DNA of 64,000 nucleotides from Streptomyces gilvus (GCF_022513565.1 NZ_JAKWBE010000036.1:1-64000), one strand, 5' to 3'. Numbered from the stretch's first letter, positions 1 through 9,130 are shown. Notes: generated by a model not told the origin, from the sequence alone. Numbers and translations are program-made.

Positions 1-35
1 GATGTCCGGCGGGCGCGCTGAATCTTCTGGCGTCC

Positions 36-2681
36 CTAGTTGGCCCACGTCTGCGGGGCGATGTAGTAGCCCTCCTCGTCCACGACGATCTGCACGCTGC
101 CGCTGCTGTGGTTGTAGACGCCGATGATCAGGCCGGGGTCGGCGACGGACACCAGGCTGGGCACCGTTTGACCCGCGGTGAAGTTCAGGTTCGACGCGTT
201 CGGCACCGTCTGTTCGTTGGGGTAGACCGTGAGGAAGCCGTTCTTCCGGGGCTGGGTCGCGGTCACGTTGAGCACCGCTCCGGTCGGCTGGGGGCAGCCG
301 GCCGCGCAGTCCTTGTGCCACCACGGGTAGAAGCTGAAGTTGCCGTATGCCGGGACGGGGCCCGTGACATCGGGGTCGGAGCGGGTGTCGACGAGACGCG
401 TGGGCCCCGCGGGGACGTAGGACTGGTTCTCCCCGGCGGCGGCCGAGCCGAAGTAGCCCGCCAGGTCGGCGACGATCTGGACGGTGCCGCCGCTGCCGTT
501 GTAGAAGTCGGCCTTGCCGTCGGTGACGGGGACGACGGCAAGGTTGGCGATCGTCTGCCCGGCGGTGAAGTTCAGGTTCGACACGGCCGGCATGGCGCCC
601 GCGTCCGGGTAGGCGGTGAGGTAGCCGTGCTGGGTCGGCCGGGTGACGGTCAGGTTGAGTACGACGGCCGTGGTGCCTGCCGGGATGCGTCCGGACAGGT
701 CGAGGGACAGGGTGGCGCGCGGGGTGATCGCTCTCGCCGCCGAGGTGCCGAGGCCGGAGCGGGTGTCCAGGACCCGGGTCGGGGAGACGGGCTTGAAGCC
801 GGAACCGGCCTGGCCGTAGAAGCCCTGCAGGTCCATCAGGACGTGGACGGTGCCGCTGCTGCCGTTGTGGATCACCACCCCATCACCGCCTAGCGGCACC
901 GTCACCAGGTTCGCCACCGTCTGCCCGGCCGTGAAGTTCAGGTTCGACGCGGTGGGGAGGCTCTGGCCGTTGTGGGGGTAGAGCGTGAGATGCCCGGCGG
1001 CGGTGGGTTGGGTGACGGTGACGTTGGCGACGACCGCGCTGACGTCGGCGGCCGGGATGCCGGCGACGCTGGGGACGGGCAGGACGACGTCGGCTCCGGC
1101 GGCGACGGCGGCCGTGGTCGTCACCCCGACGGCGTGCCGGGTGTCCAGCAGCCGCACCGGGGTGAGCGGGGTGTAGTCGGCGCCGACGACGACGTGCTTG
1201 TCGGGGGAGGGGCCGCCGCCCCTGAGGTCGTAGCGGCGGATGGCGTGGTCGCCGGCGCGGTGGAAGGTGTAGGTGAACGTGCCGTCCGTGTCGATGGGGA
1301 AGCCGGTGGTGGCGTCGTCGGGGACGTAGGAGTACGTCCGGTCGATGGGGCCGTTGGCCGTCCAGGCGGGGGTGGGGGCGATCGTGGTGACGGTGACCTG
1401 CAACGGGTTGGACGAGCCCAGCGGCTGAATGGAGTAGCCCCCGCCGCTTGTCGGGCCCACCACCTCCACCGCGCCCCGGTCGTAGTAGCCGGTCGCCGTG
1501 TCGGGCACCGAGGGGTCGTCCTCGCGGGGATCGCCGAAGAAGTCCGTGGCCGTCTCGCCCGGCGCCGAGGGGTCGGCGGAGTCGATGACGGGCGAGGAGG
1601 CGCCGGGCTGGAACCACAGCCGCGGTCCGGTGACCTGTTCGGTCAGCTGGGGGCTGGCGGAGATGTCGGCGCCGCCCTGTCCGGTGGCCGCCGCGAAGGA
1701 GGACGCGTCCGGATAGCCGGTGCCCGCCCAGGAGTAGAGGGAGCCGCCGCTGGTGGGGTCGATCACGTTGTCGTCGACGCTCGTGCCGGAGGTGGCGGTG
1801 TCGGCGACCGAGATCGCGGTCGCATCGGCCGTCGACGCGCAGGCCGAAGGGGAGGAGGCCCAGCCGTTGGCCGCCTCCTCGACGACGTCGTTCTTCACCG
1901 TCGAGCCGGAGGAATCCCCGTCCAGGACGATGCCCCGCGTGCAGTAGCCGACCACGGTGTCGCCGGTGACGACCGTGCCCGGCGCGCCGGAAACCGCGAT
2001 GCCCGGCGCGTGGTTGGTCGCACGCGGGCTGAAGACGGTGTCCGCGCTCAGCACGGTGCCGGACGCGCCGCCATCGATCGCGACACCCGGGCTGCCGTTG
2101 GCGACATGAGTGACGCTCGTGCGGCTCAGTGTGACGTCACGGGACGTGCCGGTGATCCGGATCGCCGGTGCGCCCGCACTGCTGTTCACGGCCGCCCGGT
2201 CCACGGTGATGTCGGAGGAGTGGTCGATCAGCACGGAGGGAGCCCCGCCGGGCGCCGTCGTGGAGAAGCGACGGAGAACCACATGCTGCGCCCCCGAGAC
2301 GGTGAACGCCGGCGTCGCCCCCTGCGCCGTGGTCCGGCCCCTGACGTAGGCGGGATTCAGCGACAAGTCGTTGGAGACGAAGGTGATGGGCGCGTCCGCG
2401 GTACCCGAACGGGTGATCGTCACCGACTCCGGATAGTCGCCCGCCTCGACCAGCACCGTCTGGCCCGGCTCCACGACCCCCGCCGCGGCACTGATCGTGC
2501 AGAACGGCCGCCCCTGGCTGCCGCTGTCAGCCGCGGTGTCGGAACACGTCGACGTCTTCGCGACGTACAGCACGTCGGATGCCGGGGTGTCCGCCATGGC
2601 CGGAGCACTGGACGCAACCGGAAGGGCCAGGCCCAGCAGCGCGAAAGCCACGGCCCGGGAAGGCCCCGCGATTCTCTTCAA
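36..2681 (-). CDS. Secreted right-handed beta-helix protein with three C-terminal RLLDTR-type repeats
   Basis: About 881 residues. I start it at the TTG at 2681 because AAAGGG lies 6 bases upstream and the protein then begins with a clean signal peptide (Lys-Arg, hydrophobic core, cleavage near APAMA at residue 30). Residues about 40-400 look like a parallel beta-helix with many short Asn/Asp/Ser turns. A PKD-like segment follows near 430-500. The last ~380 residues are three divergent copies of a ~120-residue module, each opening with an R-L/V-LDTR-type motif and containing SNLNFTAGQT. No catalytic residues can be named. Beta-helix proteins of this kind act on or bind polysaccharide at the cell surface, but the function here is unknown. 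No LPXTG anchor is visible, so release to the medium is likely. Confidence 0.85.
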   Translation of the reverse strand: MKRIAGPSRAVAFALLGLALPVASSAPAMADTPASDVLYVAKTSTCSDTAADSGSQGRPFCTISAAAGVVEPGQTVLVEAGDYPESVTITRSGTADAPITFVSNDLSLNPAYVRGRTTAQGATPAFTVSGAQHVVLRRFSTTAPGGAPSVLIDHSSDITVDRAAVNSSAGAPAIRITGTSRDVTLSRTSVTHVANGSPGVAIDGGASGTVLSADTVFSPRATNHAPGIAVSGAPGTVVTGDTVVGYCTRGIVLDGDSSGSTVKNDVVEEAANGWASSPSACASTADATAISVADTATSGTSVDDNVIDPTSGGSLYSWAGTGYPDASSFAAATGQGGADISASPQLTEQVTGPRLWFQPGASSPVIDSADPSAPGETATDFFGDPREDDPSVPDTATGYYDRGAVEVVGPTSGGGYSIQPLGSSNPLQVTVTTIAPTPAWTANGPIDRTYSYVPDDATTGFPIDTDGTFTYTFHRAGDHAIRRYDLRGGGPSPDKHVVVGADYTPLTPVRLLDTRHAVGVTTTAAVAAGADVVLPVPSVAGIPAADVSAVVANVTVTQPTAAGHLTLYPHNGQSLPTASNLNFTAGQTVANLVTVPLGGDGVVIHNGSSGTVHVLMDLQGFYGQAGSGFKPVSPTRVLDTRSGLGTSAARAITPRATLSLDLSGRIPAGTTAVVLNLTVTRPTQHGYLTAYPDAGAMPAVSNLNFTAGQTIANLAVVPVTDGKADFYNGSGGTVQIVADLAGYFGSAAAGENQSYVPAGPTRLVDTRSDPDVTGPVPAYGNFSFYPWWHKDCAAGCPQPTGAVLNVTATQPRKNGFLTVYPNEQTVPNASNLNFTAGQTVPSLVSVADPGLIIGVYNHSSGSVQIVVDEEGYYIAPQTWAN

Positions 2682-2896
2682 TTGTGTCCCTTTGTATCTG
2701 TGTGGGCGGGAGAAACGGGCGCTTCCACGGAACGTCGGACATACGATCGGATGGGCCCGGAGGCGGGATCGTAGCCCGCGGATCATCACAGACGGCCCCA
2801 GAGCCGGCCATGAATTGATCAAAACGGCGTGCGCGACACGCTTTAATCAGAGTTCCTGACCAACCGCACGGACCGGCCGACGAAAGGCACAGGAGA

Positions 2897-3565
2897 ATGA
2901 GTGAGCCGCAGCTCTGGGGCGCCGTTGACGACTACTTCACCAGCCGGCTCTCGCCCGACGACGAGGCGTTGGAGGCGGCCTTGCGGGACAGTGAGGCGGC
3001 CGGGCTGCCGGCGATCGCCGTCACCGCGCCCCAGGGCAAGCTGCTGCAGCTCCTCGCCCAGATCCAGGGCGCCCGCACCATCCTGGAGATCGGCACCCTC
3101 GGCGGCTACAGCACCATCTGGCTGGCCCGCGCCCTGCCCGAGGACGGTCGGCTGGTCTCCCTGGAGTACAGCGCCAAGCACGCCGAGGTCGCCGTCCGCA
3201 ACATCGCGCGCGCCGGCCTCGACCGGCTCGTCGACGTGCGCGTCGGCCCCGCCCTGGAGTCGCTGCCCAAGCTCGCCGACGAGAACCCGGCCCCCTTCGA
3301 CCTGGTCTTCATCGACGCGGACAAGGTCAACAACCCGCACTACGTGGAGTGGGCGCTGAAGCTCACCCGCGCCGGCAGCCTGATCGTCCTGGACAACGTC
3401 GTACGGCAGGGCCGGGTCGCCGACGCGGACAGCACCTCCCCGGACGTCGTGGGCACCCGCGCCGCCATCGAACTCATCGGCCAACACCCCAGGTTGACGG
3501 GTACGGCCGTCCAGACGGTCGGCGCCAAGGGGTACGACGGGTTCGCGCTGGCGCGGGTGCTGTAA
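2897..3565 (+). CDS. SAM-dependent O-methyltransferase, cation-dependent (family 3, COMT-like)
   Basis: 222 residues, the usual length for bacterial class I catechol/caffeoyl-CoA type O-methyltransferases. AGGAG sits just before the ATG. The SAM-binding motif I is ILEIGTLGGYST at residues 62-73. The acidic FIDADK motif near residue 138, followed by a second Asp in VLDN near residue 160, supplies the divalent-metal and substrate-binding residues expected in this family. It is cytosolic. The substrate cannot be deduced and there is no biosynthetic cluster around it. It is divergent from the beta-helix gene and convergent with the FHA gene downstream. Confidence 0.9.
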   Translation: MSEPQLWGAVDDYFTSRLSPDDEALEAALRDSEAAGLPAIAVTAPQGKLLQLLAQIQGARTILEIGTLGGYSTIWLARALPEDGRLVSLEYSAKHAEVAVRNIARAGLDRLVDVRVGPALESLPKLADENPAPFDLVFIDADKVNNPHYVEWALKLTRAGSLIVLDNVVRQGRVADADSTSPDVVGTRAAIELIGQHPRLTGTAVQTVGAKGYDGFALARVL

Positions 3566-3592
3566 GCGGCGGAGCCGCCCCACAGGCGGCGT

Positions 3593-3982
3593 CTAGAACT
3601 CGTGGAAGAACCCGACGTTGACGCTGCGCGGGGCGGTGCGGTCGCGGATGACGATCTCCCCGTTGCCGCCCCGGGGCAGCGCCACCGTGCCGCCGTACAC
3701 GAGCGGCTGCGCGTACTCCCCGACGACCAGCCGGACCTCCGACGACGGGTCGGGCTGCGAACCGCGCAGCCAGGTCACCTGCCAGGTGCCCTCCGGCCCG
3801 CACAGGAACTCCAGATGGACCCGGGAGACGAACAGCCAGTCGTCCGGCGTCACCAGTCGGCACGCGGACTTGTCCCGGCCCACCCGCAGCACGGCACCGG
3901 GCTCGCTCGGCGCGTCGGCCATCAGCATGCCCGCCGTGGCCCCCTCTTCCCCGGAGACGGTGGCCATGGTCAGTTCGAGCAC
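3593..3982 (-). CDS. FHA-domain-like protein
   Basis: 129 residues from a GTG at 3982, chosen because GAGGAG lies 5 bases upstream; the upstream ATG at 4021 has no ribosome site. The middle carries the forkhead-associated fold signature: a GRD strand (VLRVGRDKS) near residue 40, then VSRVHLEF near residue 60, which is the SxxH phosphothreonine-binding signature. It probably binds a phosphothreonine partner made by one of the many Streptomyces Ser/Thr kinases. It is a stand-alone small domain with no fused effector. A kinase or secretion partner is not adjacent. Confidence 0.75.
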   Translation of the reverse strand: MLELTMATVSGEEGATAGMLMADAPSEPGAVLRVGRDKSACRLVTPDDWLFVSRVHLEFLCGPEGTWQVTWLRGSQPDPSSEVRLVVGEYAQPLVYGGTVALPRGGNGEIVIRDRTAPRSVNVGFFHEF

Positions 3983-4062
3983 GTGCGCTCCTCGTGAAGT
4001 GTCCTTACACAGCGGGCGCATGATAAATCGCCCGGCCAGGTCGCGTCCGGCACAATGGAGTC

Positions 4063-4500
4063 ATGACCGAGCGAAAGCCACCGGGCGTCACGTTCGAGTC
4101 CTGGGTCGACAAACAGATCCGTGACGCGGAGGGACGCGGAGAGTTCGCCCAACTGGCCGGAGCGGGCAAGCCGTTGCCCGCCGGAACCGACACCACGTAC
4201 GACGAACTGTGGTGGATCAAGCAGAAGATGGCCCGTGAGGGCCTTTCGGTCCTGCCACCGACCCTCGCCCTGCGCAAGGAGGCCGAGGACGCCCTCGCCG
4301 CGGCGTACGCGGCACCCTCGGAACGCATCGCCCGCAAGATCGTCACGGACGTCAACGTCAAGATCCGGGACATGATGTTCAAGCCGCCGCCCGGGCCCCC
4401 ACTCGGGATGAAGCCGTACGACGTCGAAGAGGTCGTACGCGTGTGGCACAGGCGCCGGACGGCGGCGGAAGGGCCGGCGGCGGGCGGGTCAGCCGTGTAG
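4063..4500 (+). CDS. DUF1992 family protein (DnaJC28-like conserved domain)
   Basis: 145 residues. The N-terminal half matches the DUF1992 pattern: the family hallmarks ESWVDKQIRDAEGRGEF and GAGKPL fall at residues 10-40. This domain is found in bacterial YdgA/YhdN-type proteins and eukaryotic DNAJC28. No J-domain is present, so despite the usual name it is not a recognisable co-chaperone. A GGAG sits a few bases before the ATG. Its 3' end overlaps the 3' end of the oppositely oriented gene at 4489-5133 by 12 bases. Confidence 0.85.
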   Translation: MTERKPPGVTFESWVDKQIRDAEGRGEFAQLAGAGKPLPAGTDTTYDELWWIKQKMAREGLSVLPPTLALRKEAEDALAAAYAAPSERIARKIVTDVNVKIRDMMFKPPPGPPLGMKPYDVEEVVRVWHRRRTAAEGPAAGGSAV

Positions 4501-5133
4501 CAGGCGCTCGGCGAGCGCGCGGTAGTCGCGCAGGGCGAGCCGGAGCTGTTCGGTGTCGGGGTGCGTGCCCTTGCTCCTCGCCTCGTCACCGTCCTGCCAG
4601 GACGAGCGCAGGGTGCGCCGCCGCCTGGTCACGGCCTCCGCGAACCGGCCGGCGATCTCCTCGACCACCTGGTCGGCCTCCCGCACGGCGTTCCGCGGCT
4701 CGTCGACGAATCCGGAGACCGCCTGCCGCAGACGCAGCTCCAGCTTGTCGCACTCCTCGTGAGGGAGCAGACGGGCGCTGGAACCCGTGCCGGAGGTCGC
4801 GGTGCCGGTACCCGAGGTCCCGGTGCCGGGCTCGGTGAGGTCCGTGGTGTCCGTGACACCCGTGGTGCCGGCGGCGCCCCCCGAGTCCTCGGTGCGGGCC
4901 TCGTCCGGGGTCGGGAACGGGGGGACCGTCCGGCCGTGGCCGCTGTCGCCGCCACCCACGCTCTCCTGGTTCCGGTCCGTGGACTCGCCGAGCCCACGTC
5001 CCGTACCCTCGCGCCCTTCGCGTCCCTCGCGCTCGGTCTCGACGGGCGTCGGCGCCGCCGTCCGCCGCGTGGTCCCGTCGGCGTCGGCGCTCTTCCTCGC
5101 GCCCGTACCCGGGCCGGTCGTTGCGTCGGTCAT
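4489..5133 (-). CDS. Conserved hypothetical protein, Thr/Gly-rich N-terminus, helical C-terminus
   Basis: 214 residues from the ATG at 5133. Roughly the first 100 residues are low-complexity (Thr, Gly, Glu, Arg). The C-terminal ~110 residues are charged and predicted helical. That half resembles part of the protein encoded just upstream (5139-5789): both have an FVDxPRxAVxEAD segment and end with a (D)TEQLRxAxxxxRAL-like helix. The two genes are 5 bases apart on the same strand and are surely co-transcribed. I do not recognise a named domain family. No signal peptide or membrane segment is present. Function unknown. Confidence 0.75.
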   Translation of the reverse strand: MTDATTGPGTGARKSADADGTTRRTAAPTPVETEREGREGREGTGRGLGESTDRNQESVGGGDSGHGRTVPPFPTPDEARTEDSGGAAGTTGVTDTTDLTEPGTGTSGTGTATSGTGSSARLLPHEECDKLELRLRQAVSGFVDEPRNAVREADQVVEEIAGRFAEAVTRRRRTLRSSWQDGDEARSKGTHPDTEQLRLALRDYRALAERLLHG

Positions 5134-5138
5134 GTCGC

Positions 5139-5789
5139 TCAACTGCCCTTCACGTGACGTCGGTTGAGAGCAAACGGCAGATGGCCGCTCGATCGGGTGG
5201 CCGCCGGGGTGCGGGACTTGTCGTCGGCGTGGTGGATCGGCGAGGTCAGGTCCTCGAAGAGGGCGCGGGCCTCGACCATGGCCTCCCGCAGCTCCTCCGT
5301 GTCCGCCCGCTCGCCGTCCTTGCCGCCCGCGCCGCCGCCGACGGCGCTGTGGACGCGCCGGTAGCCGTGGACGTGGTGACCGTGGTGGACGGAGATCGCC
5401 TCCAGCTGCTCCTCGTACGCGCCGTCCGGGAAGCCGCGCACGGCGGCCACCTCCGACAGCAGCCGGTCGGCCTCGGCCACCGCCTCCCGCGGCGAGTCGA
5501 CGAACCGCTCCTGCGCGGCCGCCCAGCGAGCCTCGAACTGCTCGCGCTGAGCCGGCTCCAGCGCCCGCTCGCGCAGCGAACCGTGCCGCTCCACGCGCTC
5601 GGTGAGCTCGCGCTCGGCGGCCTGGGTGTCCCCGTCGTGCCGGGCCAGCGTCCGGTCGTACTCGGGCCCGAAGCGCCGCTTCAGGTTCCGGCCGCCGTGC
5701 GGGCCCCGGGCGCGCGAGGTCAGGACGGCCGCGACAACGACCACGGCCGCCACGATCACGATCAGAGCAATGATCAAGCCTGTGGACAT
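5139..5789 (-). CDS. Membrane-anchored helical protein, paralogue of downstream gene
   Basis: 216 residues from the ATG at 5789, with GGAAGG 5 bases upstream. Residues 4-24 form one strong membrane helix, so this is an N-terminally anchored protein with a long cytoplasmic helical region. The segment near FVDSPREAVAEADRLLSEVA matches FVDEPRNAVREADQVVEEIA in the next gene (4489-5133), so the pair arose by duplication, with the downstream copy losing the membrane helix. This arrangement is seen in other Streptomyces but no function is known to me. It is first in a two-gene operon. Confidence 0.8.
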   Translation of the reverse strand: MSTGLIIALIVIVAAVVVVAAVLTSRARGPHGGRNLKRRFGPEYDRTLARHDGDTQAAERELTERVERHGSLRERALEPAQREQFEARWAAAQERFVDSPREAVAEADRLLSEVAAVRGFPDGAYEEQLEAISVHHGHHVHGYRRVHSAVGGGAGGKDGERADTEELREAMVEARALFEDLTSPIHHADDKSRTPAATRSSGHLPFALNRRHVKGS

Positions 5790-5962
5790 GGGTGCCTTCC
5801 AGTGTGTCGGCCCCTCGGGCCGGTTCTTTGACCGGGTTGCCCGCGAACCCCCGCTCAAACTGCGCCCGGAATCCGGGGACCGGCGTGTCGAACGAGCCGC
5901 GGCCCGATCGACGGCAGGGTGAGGGCGCCACCAGGGGACCGGATTCCGAGGAGGTCATGATC

Positions 5963-6586
5963 ATGGGTGAGGTCATCGCACGGCTGGCCATGTCGCTGGA
6001 CGGGTACATCGCGGGCCCCGAGTCGGGGCGGGAGCACCCCTTGGGGATCGGCGGGGAGCGGCTGCACTCGTGGGTGTTCGGGCTGCGCAGCTTCCGCAGG
6101 ATGCAGGGCATGGAGGGCGGGGCGACGGGCCCGGACGACGACCTGATCGCCGAGCACGTCCAGCGGCCCGGCGCGGTCGTGATGGGGCACGGCATGTTCG
6201 TCACGGGCGAGATCCCGTGGGGCGAGGAGCCGCCCTTCCACGCGCCGGTGTACGTCGTCACCCACCACCCCCGCGAGCCCCTCGTCCGTACGGGCACGAC
6301 CTTCCACTTCGTCACCGAGGGGCCCGGGCGCGCGCTGGAGCTGGCCCGCGCGGCGGCCGGCGACAAGGACGTGTCGCTTGCGGGCGGCGCGGACCTGGTC
6401 CAGCAGTTCATCCGCGCGGGGTGGCTGGACGAGCTGCTGCTGCACGTCGTGCCGGTGCTGGCGTGTGGCGGTCGCCGGCTGTTCGACAACCTCGGCGACC
6501 AGCACATCGAGTGGCACAAGACCCAGGTCCTGGACTCCCCCGAGGTCACACATATCCGGTTGCGCAAGGTGCCCGCGTCCGGCTGA
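5963..6586 (+). CDS. Dihydrofolate reductase family protein (RibD C-terminal domain-like)
   Basis: 207 residues. Two ATGs are in frame at 5957 and 5963; GAGGAGG ends at 5954, which gives 8-base spacing to the second, so I use 5963. The fold signature is clear: ARLAMSLDGYIAG at the start, VVMGHGMF as the pyridine-nucleotide-binding strand, VYVVTHHPREP, and SLAGGADLVQQF near residue 130. Family members are NADPH-dependent reductases related to DHFR and RibD-C, usually of unknown substrate. A close homologue at 19918-20544 in this window is broken. Confidence 0.85.
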   Translation: MGEVIARLAMSLDGYIAGPESGREHPLGIGGERLHSWVFGLRSFRRMQGMEGGATGPDDDLIAEHVQRPGAVVMGHGMFVTGEIPWGEEPPFHAPVYVVTHHPREPLVRTGTTFHFVTEGPGRALELARAAAGDKDVSLAGGADLVQQFIRAGWLDELLLHVVPVLACGGRRLFDNLGDQHIEWHKTQVLDSPEVTHIRLRKVPASG

Positions 6587-6597
6587 GAATGCGGTCC

Positions 6598-7092
6598 ATG
6601 ACCTGGACCGTGGCCCCGGAGCCCGTCGACTCGGCCGTGGCCGCCGCACTGTGGCGGGCGTACTACACGGAGGTCAGCGACCGCTGGTACCTCCTGCACG
6701 AGGGGCGCCGGACGGACCCCGCCGAGCTGGAGCGGGAGATCGCCGCCGACCCCGGCTCCGAACTCGCCCCGCCCACCGGGCGGTTGCTCGTCGCGCGGTA
6801 CGACGGCGTTCCGGGCGGCTCGGCGGGCGTACGGCTGCTGGACGCGGCGACCGCCGAGCTGACCCGGGTGTTCGTGGTCGAGGAGCTGCGCGGCAAGGGC
6901 GGCGCCCCGCTCCTCGTCGGCGCCGCCGAGGAGGCCGCCCGGGCCCTGGGCGCCCGGCGGTTGGTGCTCGACACCCGCGGCGACCTCGTGGAGGCCCGTG
7001 CCCTGTACGCGCGGCTCGGGTACCGCGAGACCGAGGCGCACAACCACGACCCGTACGCCGAGCACTGGTTCCGCAAGGAGCTGGTCAACTGA
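6598..7092 (+). CDS. GNAT family N-acetyltransferase
   Basis: 164 residues from the ATG at 6598; another in-frame ATG at 6589 is possible since neither has a strong ribosome site. The GNAT acetyl-CoA-binding motif A is seen as VFVVEELRGKGGAPLLVGAAE, where R-G-K-G-G replaces the usual Q/RxxGxG/A, followed by LDTRGDLVEARALYARLGY, the typical motif B. The substrate is unknown. The last 8 bases overlap the 3' end of the oppositely transcribed MFS gene. It follows the DHFR-like gene by only a few bases and is probably co-transcribed with it. Confidence 0.85.
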   Translation: MTWTVAPEPVDSAVAAALWRAYYTEVSDRWYLLHEGRRTDPAELEREIAADPGSELAPPTGRLLVARYDGVPGGSAGVRLLDAATAELTRVFVVEELRGKGGAPLLVGAAEEAARALGARRLVLDTRGDLVEARALYARLGYRETEAHNHDPYAEHWFRKELVN

Positions 7093-9130
7093 GCTCGGTG
7101 GTGCGGCCCTTCTGGGGCTGTTCGCGTTCCGAGCCGCACAGCTCGTCGTTCAACTCCTTCACCAGTTGGACGAGGTCGGTCGGGCGGTCCGGGCCCCACC
7201 AGTCGCCCAGGAGTTCGGCGAGGGAGTCCTCGCGGGCCCGGGAGAGCCGCTCGGCGACCTCGCGGCCGGTGTCGGTGAGGACGAGGTCGAGGCCCTCCCG
7301 GACGGCCAGGCGCCGCTCCTCGACCTGGCGGGCGGCGTCGAGGATGACCTCCAGCGGCACGGGGCTGTGCTCGGCGAGGACGCCCGGCTCGACCCAGCCG
7401 TACCGCTTGATGCGCAGCAGCAGCCAGCTCGCGGCCGGCAGCAGGTCGTAGCCGGCCCGCTCGGTGATGGTCCGGTAGATCTCGCGCCGGCCCTCCCGGG
7501 TGCCGAGCACGGACAGCGCGCGGCACACCTCGTCGTACGAGGACCGTTCGACCGGGTTGCTGGCCAGGGTCTCCGTGACGTCGGGCGCGGTGACCGAGCC
7601 GCGCAGCTTGTCCTCCTTGAGGAACCAGGCGAGCAGGAAGCCGAGCAGCGCGACGGGGGCCGCGTACAGGAAGACGTCGGTGATGGAGGAGGCGTACGCG
7701 TGCACGGCGGGGGCGCGCAGGGCGGGCGGGAGCGAGCCGATGCCGCGCGGGTCGGACTTGAGCGCGTCGGCCGAGACACCGCCGGGCAGCCGGGCGCCCC
7801 GGAAGGCGTCCGCGAGCTTGTCGGAGAGACGGCTCGCGAAGACCGTACCGAAGATCGCCACGCCGAAGGACGCGCCGATCGAGCGGAAGAAGGTCGCGCC
7901 GGAGGTGGCGACGCCGAGGTCCTCGTAGGAGACCGCGTTCTGCACGATCAGCACGAGCACCTGCATGACCAGGCCGAGTCCGAGGCCGAAGACGAAGAAG
8001 TACGTGCTCATCACGGCCGTGGAGCTGTTCTCGTCGAGCTGGTGGAGCAGGAGCAGGCCGATCGTGGTGACGGCCGTACCGGCGATCGGGAAGACCTTCC
8101 AGCGGCCCGTGCGGCTGACGATCTGCCCGGAGACGGTGGACGACAGCAGCAGGCCGAACACCATCGGCAGCATGTGCACACCGGACAGGGTGGGGGTGAC
8201 GCCCTGGACGACCTGCAGGAAGGTCGGCAGATAGGTCATCGCGCCGAACATGGCGAAGCCGACGATGAAGCTGATGACCGCGGAGAGCGTGAAGGTGCGG
8301 ACGCGGAACAGCTTCAGCGGCAGGACGGGCTCGGCGGCGGTTCGCTCGACCTGCACGAACACGACGGCGAGGAGGACGCCCAGCACGGCGAGTCCGACGA
8401 TCTGCGGTGAGCCCCAGGACCAGGTGGTCCCGCCGAGGGACGCCACCAGCACCAGGCAGGTGGCGACGGAGGCGATGAGGAGGGTGCCGAGGTAGTCGAT
8501 GGTGTGCCGGGTGTCCTTGCGCGGGATGCGCAGCACGGCCGCGATCACGGTGAGCGCGACGACGCCGACGGGGAGGTTGACGTAGAACACCCAGCGCCAG
8601 CTCAGATGCTCGGTGAACAGTCCTCCCAGCAGCGGTCCGAGCACACTGGTCGCCCCGAACACGGCCCCGAACAGGCCCTGGTAGCGTCCGCGTTCCCGCG
8701 GCGGTACGACATCGCCGACGATCGCCATCGACAGGACCATCAGCCCGCCGCCGCCGAGTCCCTGGACGGCCCGGAAGGCGATCAGCTGGGGCATGTTCTG
8801 CGCCATGCCGCACAGCGCGGAGCCCACCAGGAAGATCACGATCGCGGTCTGGAACAGCCGTTTGCGCCCGTACTGGTCGCCGAGCTTGCCCCACAGCGGG
8901 GTCGCGGCGGTCGAGGCCAGCAGGTAGGCGGTGACGACCCAGGACAGATGCTCGAGCCCGCCGAGATCGCTGACGATCGTCGGCAGCGCGGTCGACACGA
9001 TGGTCTGGTCGAGCGCGGCCAGCAGCATGCCGAGCAGCAGTGCGCCGATCGAGACGAGGACGTTCCCGGGCACGTGCGGATCCCGTGCCTGCCGTACCTG
9101 CCCGGCCACAGCGGGCGCATCCCCTGCCAT
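7085..9130 (-). CDS. MFS drug transporter (DHA2, EmrB/QacA type) with C-terminal MarR-like winged-helix domain
   Basis: 681 residues from the ATG at 9130, with GGGAGG 5 bases upstream. Residues ~30-510 give about 14 membrane helices with the DHA2 antiporter hallmarks: LDQTIVSTALPTI in TM1, a WVVTAYLLASTAATPLWGKLGD loop motif A, and VLGPLLGGLFTEHLSWRWVFYVNLP motif C. Unlike ordinary 14-helix pumps (about 480-540 residues), another ~150 residues follow. They look like a MarR-type winged helix: GREVAERLSRAREDSLAELL near the end is a typical MarR C-terminal helix. The substrate is likely amphipathic drugs or secondary metabolites. The fusion suggests the cytoplasmic tail senses or regulates. Confidence 0.9.
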   Translation of the reverse strand: MAGDAPAVAGQVRQARDPHVPGNVLVSIGALLLGMLLAALDQTIVSTALPTIVSDLGGLEHLSWVVTAYLLASTAATPLWGKLGDQYGRKRLFQTAIVIFLVGSALCGMAQNMPQLIAFRAVQGLGGGGLMVLSMAIVGDVVPPRERGRYQGLFGAVFGATSVLGPLLGGLFTEHLSWRWVFYVNLPVGVVALTVIAAVLRIPRKDTRHTIDYLGTLLIASVATCLVLVASLGGTTWSWGSPQIVGLAVLGVLLAVVFVQVERTAAEPVLPLKLFRVRTFTLSAVISFIVGFAMFGAMTYLPTFLQVVQGVTPTLSGVHMLPMVFGLLLSSTVSGQIVSRTGRWKVFPIAGTAVTTIGLLLLHQLDENSSTAVMSTYFFVFGLGLGLVMQVLVLIVQNAVSYEDLGVATSGATFFRSIGASFGVAIFGTVFASRLSDKLADAFRGARLPGGVSADALKSDPRGIGSLPPALRAPAVHAYASSITDVFLYAAPVALLGFLLAWFLKEDKLRGSVTAPDVTETLASNPVERSSYDEVCRALSVLGTREGRREIYRTITERAGYDLLPAASWLLLRIKRYGWVEPGVLAEHSPVPLEVILDAARQVEERRLAVREGLDLVLTDTGREVAERLSRAREDSLAELLGDWWGPDRPTDLVQLVKELNDELCGSEREQPQKGRTTELS

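Noticed and set aside
972..2774. A long plus-strand frame opposite the beta-helix gene
   Set aside because: Same shadow effect; no motif, start or ribosome site, and the other strand has a signal peptide and repeat domains.
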